From Tillandsia leiboldiana (taxonomy: Eukaryota; Streptophyta; Magnoliopsida; Poales; Bromeliaceae): a DNA stretch of 64,000 bases. Below the pieces are notes generated by a model. That model was given only the letters and a program-made list of their open reading frames with translations. It was not told the origin of the DNA and ran no database searches. Of the stretch, positions 58,601 through 64,000 are shown in pieces. Positions within the stretch are counted from its first letter, which is position 1. The number at the start of each line of letters is the position of its first letter. The stretch lies in NCBI GenBank assembly GCA_029204045.2, contig CM055066.1:51330998-51394997 (forward strand). Reading direction: 5' to 3'. The translations under genes were made by a program, and so were the position numbers.

Positions 58601-61600
58601 AAAGTTGAAAGTTTGCAATGAAACCAAAAAAAAGAAGAATTCCTTGTACATAATTGCAAATTACTCGTGCTATTGGAACTAACAGATGCATAGACAGTTT
58701 TAACATTTCAGATAATACGAAAAGGTAGGAAATCAATTAGAAAATCAAAATAGTTCTTAAAACAAGGAAGGTGGTGCGATTTCAATCTTACCCGAGGCAC
58801 GAACTTCCCCATTCAGCATTCTTTAACAGCAGAATGGGACAACCTCGGCTAAAACTATCTTTTCCTTCAATAGCTACAATTTCAGGACTTTTTTTAAAAA
58901 ATAATCCTCTAAACTTTCGAAATTTGCAAAATGATCATGATAAAAAAAATATTTGTAAAACTAACCCTGCTTTTGCCACGTGGGCGCCACGGGGGATTAA
59001 CGGGCTGAAGGCGGTGAATCGCCTTCACAGTGTTTTTGTGATTCACCGTCGTCTTCAGCATAAACGCTAAAGGCGGTGAACGATTTACCGCCTTCAATAT
59101 ATAAACTGAAGGCGGTGAACCATTCACCGTTTTCAATTTTACAAAAGGCGGTGAACCATTCATCACCTTCAGTGTGATTTAGCCAATTTCGTCTGACTTA
59201 GCAATTTGGCATTCAGAGCCTTTAGTATTACACTATAGGCGCTGAACAATTCAGCGTCTTTAGTGTAATGCTAAAGACACTGATTCAGCGCCTTCAGTAT
59301 TATTCAGCGCCTTAAGTATAAACACTAAAGACGCTGAATCGTTCAGCGCTTTTGGCCACAGTTGCACCCAGAATTTTTTACCAAGTTAAAAAAATTAAAT
59401 TTTGTACAATGAGTTGCAAACAATGACGGAAGACAAACAACATTCAGAACATATGAACAGCAAGTTTCACAACATTCAGAAATCACAGTTGAGTAACATC
59501 TAAAAATGAACATTACAAAAATGTCAATAATACAACATCAAACTCAAAATTGAGCTAAAACTTAATTTTGAGCTCGTCCTCGCCCTCGACATCCTCGGCC
59601 ACGCCCGCGTCCACGATGACCAGCAAGCTCTATAATCGGTATATCATCAAGATGCTCGACTACTGCCAACTGATCAAGCTCCTCGATAATACCACCCTCA
59701 TCATTCTCAGCAATATGCTGGATCTCCTGTGGCGATGATGACGAGGGACGACGGTGTGAATATGTCGAAGCAAAAGATGCCCGTGATACAGGAGGCGGGA
59801 GCGACTCTGAAGTCGAGGGAAATGTCGTAGGGGTCTGAATGGGAGGAGATGGAGATCGTGACACCTGATGGGACCTAAATAGTTAGTTAATTTGATTTTG
59901 AAGACTTATTTTGATATTTACACTGACGTGAAGGTACCTGATGACTCGAGGATGCTGCGTGAGCATAATCTCCTCGTCCGCCTGAAACTCTGACGGTAGG
60001 TACTATTAGTACATTTTGTAGTACCATATGAATATTCTCGCGCATATCTGCCAGAGTCCCAAATGTGACCGTCCGCGACGGTCGATCATGCAATAACTAG
60101 CCTACAATAATATCGACCTGTCGTAGTGTGTCGGTCTGCATTTTAATTTATAAATTAAATTTATATTAAATATACAAAACATGTTAAATTTATATATATA
60201 AATTATTATACCAGTGTCCTCTCGATATGCCCACGGGGATGAAAGTCAGCGGAGGACTCTGTACTGGACGAGATATCCATCTCCTCGTAATCGTCCAGTA
60301 CCATGCATATATATAGATGCCGCCTGCAGTGGGTCCTCACCAGCAGCCGGGAGCTGATCAACAATGTGATCTAACCTCTCGGACCACCTCTCAATGTGTG
60401 TAGCGTGAAATGCAATCCAATCCTCATCCAGACGCCCACGTGATGTCACGCGTCGAATGGATTCCACATTGAGAGGTATATGCTGGAGAAGATCGAACTG
60501 CCGCAGGACTCGGTCTGACACGTGCATCTCTACAATGTGAAAGCAGATGATGACTGTTCTTGCACGCCAGACTTGCGAGCCCTATACATAGAATTCTGGT
60601 AATACGGCTAAAATCTCATCGGTGTACGACATCCATATAACCTGTTAATAGACAAAATGATCAGTTAATATAAAATGGATGGTGATCATGATGGAGGGTT
60701 AAATTATCTTACAAATGCAGTTTTCAATGAAATGGACAACCCACAAATAAGCAACGAATATGTAGACAATCCTGACGAGAAAAATGAATTTGTTAACCAT
60801 CCGAAACGTTTTTCTTCAGATAATAATTGGATAAATCAGTATGTTGTAGATCCTACAAAGATTGATATTCGACAAATCAATATTGGTCTCCCTAGTATTG
60901 ACGGGACGTGGGTTGGGCGTGTCTTTCATGATAAGACATCTTTATTAGATGCTCTAGACCGGTGACATATTGACCATAATGTACAAATGAAAGTATTGAA
61001 ATCTACTAGAACGACTTACACTGTCAAATGCTTCGTAGAGGGATGTACATGAAGATTACATGCTTCGGTACCTAAAGATACGACGTACTTTAGGATAAAA
61101 ACATATGCTAGTCCACACACATGTGTAATTCCAATGCTGAACGCAGCGCACCGTAATTATAATTCGAGCCTTATATGTCAATTGATTCTCCCGACATTAA
61201 AAGTTAGACTTAATATGATGCCAAAATAAATTCAAGACACGGTGCGATCAACTTTATGTTGACATAACATATGAGGCTCGAATTTATTTTGGCATCATAT
61301 TAAGTCTAGCCTTTAATGTCGGGAGAATCAATTGACATATAAGGCTCGAATTACAATTACGGTGCGCTGCGTTCAGCATTAGAATTACACATGTGTGTGG
61401 ACCAGCATATGTTTTTATCCTAAAGTACGTCGTATCTTTAGGTACCGAAGCATGTAATCCTCATGCACATCCCTCTACGAAGCATTTGACAGTGTAAGTC
61501 GTTCTAGTAGATTTCAATACTTTCATTTGTACATTATGGTCAATATGCCACCGGTCTAGAGCATCTAATAAAGATGTCTTATCATGAAAGACACGCCCAA

Positions 61601-64000
61601 CCCACGTCCCGTCAATACTAGGGAGACCAATATTGATTTGTCGAATATCAATCTCTGTAGGATCTACAACATACTGATTTATCCAATTATTATCTGAAAA
61701 AAAACGTTTCGAATGATTAACAAATTCAATTTCCTCGTCAGGATTGTCTACATATTCGTTGCTTATTTGTGGGTTGTCCATTTCATTGAAAACTGCATTT
61801 GCAAGATAATTTAACCCTCCATCATGATCACCATCCATTTTATATTAACTGATCATTCTGTCTATTAACAGGTTACATGGATGTCGTACACAGATGAGAT
61901 TTTAGCCGTATTACCAGAATTCTATGTATAGGGCTCGCAAGTCTGGCGTGCAAGAACAGTCATCATCTGCTTTCACATTGTAGAGATGCACGTGCCAGAC
62001 CGAGTCCTGCGGCAGTTCGATCTTCTCCAGCATATACCTCTCAATGTGGAATCCATCCGACGCGTGACATCACGTGGGCATCTGGATGAGGATTGGATTG
62101 CATTTCACGCTACACACATTGAGAGGTGGTCCGAGAGGTTAGATCACATTGTTGATCAGCTCCCGGCTGCTGGTGAGGACCCACTGCAGGCGGCATCTAT
62201 ATATATGCATGGTACTGGACGATTACGAGGAGATGGATATCTCGTCCAGTACAGAGTCCTCCGCTGACTTTCATCCCCGTGGGCATATCGAGAGGACACT
62301 GGTATAATAATTTTTATATATAAATTTAACATGTTTTGTATATTTAATACAAATTTAATTTGTAAATTAAAATGCAGACCGACACACTACGACAGGTCGA
62401 TACTATTGTAGACTAGTTATTGCATGATCGACCGTCGCGGACGGTCACATTTGGGACTCTGACAGATATGCGCGAGAATATTCATATGGTACTACAAAAT
62501 GTACTAATAGTACCTACTGTCAGAGTTTCAGGCGGACGAGGAGATTATGCTCACGCAGCATCCTCGAGTCATCAGGTACCTTCATGTCAGTATAAATATC
62601 AAAATAAGTCTTCAAAATCAAATTAACTATTTAGGTCCCATCAGGTGCCACGATCTCCATCTCCTCCCATTCAGACCCCTACGACATTTCCCTCGACTTC
62701 AGAGTCGCTCCCGCCTCCTGTATCACGGGCATCTTTTGCTTCGACATATTCACATCGTCGTCCCTCGTCATTATCGCCACAGGAGATCCAGCATATTGCT
62801 GAGCATGATGAGGGTGGTATTATCGAGGAGCTCGATCAGTTGGCAGCAGTCGAGCACCTTGATGATATACCGATTATGGAGCTTGCTGGTGCTCATGGGC
62901 GAGGGCGTGAACGCGGGCGTGGCCGAGGATGTCGAGGGCGAGTACGAGCTCAAAATTAAGTTTTAGCTCAATTTTGAGTTTGATGTTGTATTATTGACAT
63001 TTTTGTAATGTTCATTTTTAGATGTTACTCAATTGTGATTTCTGAATGTTGTGAAATTTGTTGTTCATATGTTCTGAATATTGATTTCTGAATGTTGTTT
63101 GTCAACTGTCATTGTGTGAAACTCATTGTACAAAATTTAGTTTTTTTAACTTGATAAAAAATTCTGGATACCACTGTGGCTAAAGGCGCTGCATCGTTCA
63201 GCGCCTTTAGCGCTAAATACTAAAGGCGCTCAATGATTCAGCACTTTTAGTGTTTATACTTAAGGCGCTGAATTGTTCAGCGCCTTTACTGTAATACTAA
63301 AAGCTCTGAATGCCAAATTGCTAAGTCAGACGAAATTGGCTAAGTCACACTGAAGGCGGTGAATGGTTCACCGCCTTCAGTAATATTGAAGACTGTGAAT
63401 GGTTCACCGCCTTCAGTATATACATTGAAGGCGGTGAATCATTCACCGCCTTCACAGCGTTTTTGTGAAGACGATGAATAATTCATCGTCTTCAGCATAA
63501 ACGCTGTGAAGGCGGTGAACGATTCACCGCCTTCAGCCCGCTAATCCCCCGTGGCGCCCACGTGGCAAAAGTAAGGTTAGTTTTACAAATATTTTTTTTG
63601 AGAGGATCATTTTGCAAATTTCGAAAGTTTAGAGGGTTATTTTTTAAAAAAAGTCCACAATTTCATGTTCGGTGGAATCAAGGTAGAAATGTTTTAAACG
63701 CCTTTGGTGCTTCTCCTTGCAAAGAATCTTTTCTGGACCGGGATGATTTGTGTTAGAAATAGAATCCCACACATTTTTAAGGTCAAGAAGGTAATTTTCA
63801 TGGCTTCCAGGAGTTGACCCGTCAAATAAAATCTTTTCGTTCCTGAGAGAACGTTCAGAGACTAAGCAATTCGAATTTAGATTGATCTCCTCCTGCAAAT
63901 TATCCAAAGAAGCAACCTCAGTTTCCTGACATGGAACTTCTCTTGGATCATGAACTACTAGGGGTCGAATTGCATGGGACTGAAGTTGCTCCGTTTTATC
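55673..64000 (-). CDS. POP1: POP1, ribonuclease P/MRP protein subunit (3' part; coding exon interrupted by a MULE)
   Basis: Protein subunit of RNase P and RNase MRP (tRNA and rRNA processing). The 5' part lies beyond the window. Exons seen: 63657-64000 (enters from the right) broken by the MULE at 58885-63656, continuing 58792-58884; then 58461-58569, 57390-57862, 57000-57185, 55673-55868. All introns are GT-AG and phases agree. Family marks: PLVVHDPREVPC; after the break SRGCPILLLKNAEWGSSCLG; GWSIILPLSWVKTFW; the POPLD-type LPTFPYDFPDCKPY; then QLPKDHLAQEAFRCPIGFAT and the C-terminal EIFVLVRNMRSTSYRRALA. Removing the MULE and one ACAATTTCA copy rejoins the frame (EHEIV/AIEGKDS). As it stands, reading into the MULE adds three codons and a stop, losing POPLD and the C-terminus. 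POP1 is essential in studied eukaryotes, so another copy or allele probably exists. Confidence 0.9.
56192..56506 (+). mobile_element. TRIM family B with 153-bp 3' LTR in last POP1 intron
   Basis: A primer-binding site TTTGGTATCAGAGC directly follows an LTR end (GAATCAGATCGTTATA, ending about 56192). About 150 bp of non-coding internal sequence ends in an AACGGGAGAGTC polypurine-like tract. The 3' LTR is 56354-56506 (TGTGACACACCAATAATCC ... GGGCCAAATTGTTACA), 153 bp like the solo copies at 7306 and 51348. The 5' LTR is only partly recognisable (from about 56150 leftward it diverges). Antisense to POP1. Confidence 0.7.
57863..58460. repeat. POP1 intron with degraded foldback MITE
   Basis: Within this intron, 58060-58300 has opposing motifs (CATACCCCTTGCAAATTAG; AAAATTTCATATATGCCCTG against TTTTACAGGGCCGTATATGA and CACAGGGATAACGTGTAA), a worn foldback of the type common in this window. 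No target-site duplication was resolved. Confidence 0.35.
58996..59345. repeat. Left-arm hairpin array of the palindromic MULE
   Basis: Hairpins with GGCGGTGA / TCACCGCC stems (58996-59180), then a GGCGCTGA / TCAGCGCC set (59235-59345), separated by TTTAGCCAATTTCGTCTGAC, TTAGCAATTTGG. Several stems carry mismatches (for example GGCGGTGAACGATTTACCGCC). It is the counterpart of 63180-63540 and of 2532-2970. Confidence 0.85.
59560..60650 (-). pseudogene. PMD frame, left arm of palindromic MULE
   Basis: Upstream to downstream on the minus strand: WRARTVIICFHIVEMHVSDR, VLRQFDLLQHIPLNVESIRR, RLDEDWIAFHATHIERWSER and LDHIVDQLPAAGEDPLQAAS (60650-60246). Then intron-like gaps lead to RTVTFGTLADMRENIHMVLQ (60093-59887) and a C-terminal Ser/Pro stretch (SPSPPIQTPTTFPSTSESLP) ending in GRGRGRGCRGRGRAQN (59864-59562). 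An in-frame stop precedes WRART (near 60590, at GSQVW). It is a PMD relic without a transposase core. Inference: the basic tail may be nucleic-acid binding in an intact relative. Confidence 0.7.
60675..61233 (+). pseudogene. MuDR N-terminal (DNA-binding) frame, left arm
   Basis: Starts MDGDHDGGLNYLTNAVFNEM, then INIGLPSIDGTWVGRVFHDK, TSLLDALDR, stop (TGA at 60963), continuing in the same frame with HIDHNVQMKVLKSTRTTYTV, KCFVEGCT, stop, RLHASVPKDTTYFRIKTYA and HTCVIPMLNAAHRNYNSSLI up to the loop. This is the plant MuDR-type N-terminal region (KCxxxxC ... CxxH-like end of a WRKY/GCM1-type zinc finger, here C-X4-C ... H-X-C). Two stops in this arm. The right arm copy (61838 downward) reads through both positions further. 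Confidence 0.75.
61280..61838 (-). pseudogene. MuDR N-terminal (DNA-binding) frame, right arm
   Basis: Inverted copy of 60675-61233: MDGDHDGGLNYLANAVFNEM, EIDIRQINIGLPSIDGTWVG, LDALDRWHIDHNVQMKVLKS, KCFVEGCA. A stop (TGA) follows at about 61461-61463, where the expected codon is Trp (TGG). One stop fewer than the left arm, so this arm is closer to the parental frame. Truncated at the loop. Confidence 0.75.
61870..62960 (+). pseudogene. PMD frame, right arm of palindromic MULE
   Basis: Plus-strand mirror of the left-arm frame: WRARTVIICFHIVEMHVPDR, VLRQFDLLQHIPLNVESIRR (61950-62267), then RTVTFGTLTDMRENIHMVLQ (62420-62626) and PRSPSPPIQTPTTFPSTSES to GRGRERGRGRGCRGRVRAQN (62645-62959). It differs from the left arm by a short insertion in the Gly/Arg tail and several substitutions. 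A TAG stop before WRART is shared with the left arm. Confidence 0.7.
63180..63540. repeat. Right-arm hairpin array of the palindromic MULE
   Basis: Mirror of 58996-59345, in reverse order: GGCGCTGA-type hairpins (63183-63295), then GGCGGTGA-type (63350-63540). One hairpin uses a third stem version, GACGATGA / TCATCGTC (63470-63495), still self-complementary. Confidence 0.85.

Larger units (their letters stand above)
58885..63656. mobile_element. Palindromic PMD-MULE (Mu-killer-like inverted duplication), perfect 9-bp TSD
   Basis: 4772 bp, flanked by ACAATTTCA at 58876-58884 and 63657-63665. The left arm 58885-61233 and right arm 61280-63656 are inverted copies about 2.35 kb long around a 46-bp loop (61234-61279). 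Terminus GGACTTTTTTTAAAAAATAA; next a GCAAAATGATCAT block, CCACGTGGGCGCCACGGGGG, and the hairpin array. Each arm carries a PMD frame pointing outward (59560-60650 minus; 61870-62960 plus) and an inward-pointing MuDR N-terminal frame (60675- plus; -61838 minus). The arms' predicted proteins are about 94% identical where compared, so they have diverged since duplication or were never exact. No DDE domain: non-autonomous. It is inserted in a POP1 coding exon. Confidence 0.93.

Overview
This is nuclear DNA from a flowering plant, most likely a monocot. The genes have GT-AG introns, several first exons are sharply GC-richer than the rest of their gene (9.5-9.75, 23.55-23.70, 34.7-35.2 and 50.5-50.7 kb), and the intergenic DNA is AT-rich and full of MITEs, TRIM/LTR pieces and Mutator-like elements (MULEs). 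The species cannot be fixed from sequence alone.

Nine genes were rebuilt exon by exon. All frames close: (1) 4.57-6.79 kb (+) RNA polymerase subunit RPB9; (2) 8.28-9.75 kb (-) RluA-type RNA pseudouridine synthase; (3) 10.28-12.61 kb (+) a protein with a COMPASS SHG1/BOD1-like N-terminus; (4) 13.61-21.67 kb (-) replicative helicase subunit MCM7 (15 exons, 719 aa); (5) 23.55-28.24 kb (+) an ER-anchored UBC32/UBE2J-type E2; (6) 30.55-35.21 kb (-) INO80 complex subunit B (IES2-like, PAPA-1 region plus HIT zinc finger); (7) 42.03-42.76 kb (-) an intronless secreted PMEI-domain protein; (8) 46.69-50.73 kb (-) a universal stress protein; (9) 55.67 to beyond 64.00 kb (-) the 3' part of POP1, the RNase P/MRP protein. 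They share no operon-like logic. Genes 1-6 are a fairly dense housekeeping block (transcription, RNA modification, chromatin, replication, ERAD). From 36 kb on, repeats dominate.

The two window ends carry the same MULE family, which couples a MuDR-type transposase N-terminus with a plant mobile domain (PMD) reading frame. At 1-3070 it is one truncated copy. At 58885-63656 it is a near-complete palindrome: two arms of about 2.35 kb around a 46-bp loop, bounded by a perfect 9-bp target-site duplication and sitting inside a coding exon of POP1. Removing the element and one copy of the duplication restores the POP1 frame. The layout resembles maize Mu killer, an inverted MuDR duplication whose hairpin RNA silences the family. 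Transcription of POP1 would make such a hairpin here.

A second theme is tandem amplification at transposon junctions. A CACTA element is triplicated together with 14 bp of host flank (33.6-34.5 kb). A 162-bp satellite-like array straddles a host/solo-LTR junction (43.9-45.0 kb). A 121-bp array looks like TRIM internal sequence and ends 20 bp from a splice donor (50.0-50.5 kb). A TRIM has repeated its internal/LTR junction (48.2-48.4 kb). Telomere-like CCCTAAA arrays occur inside two copies of one foldback element.
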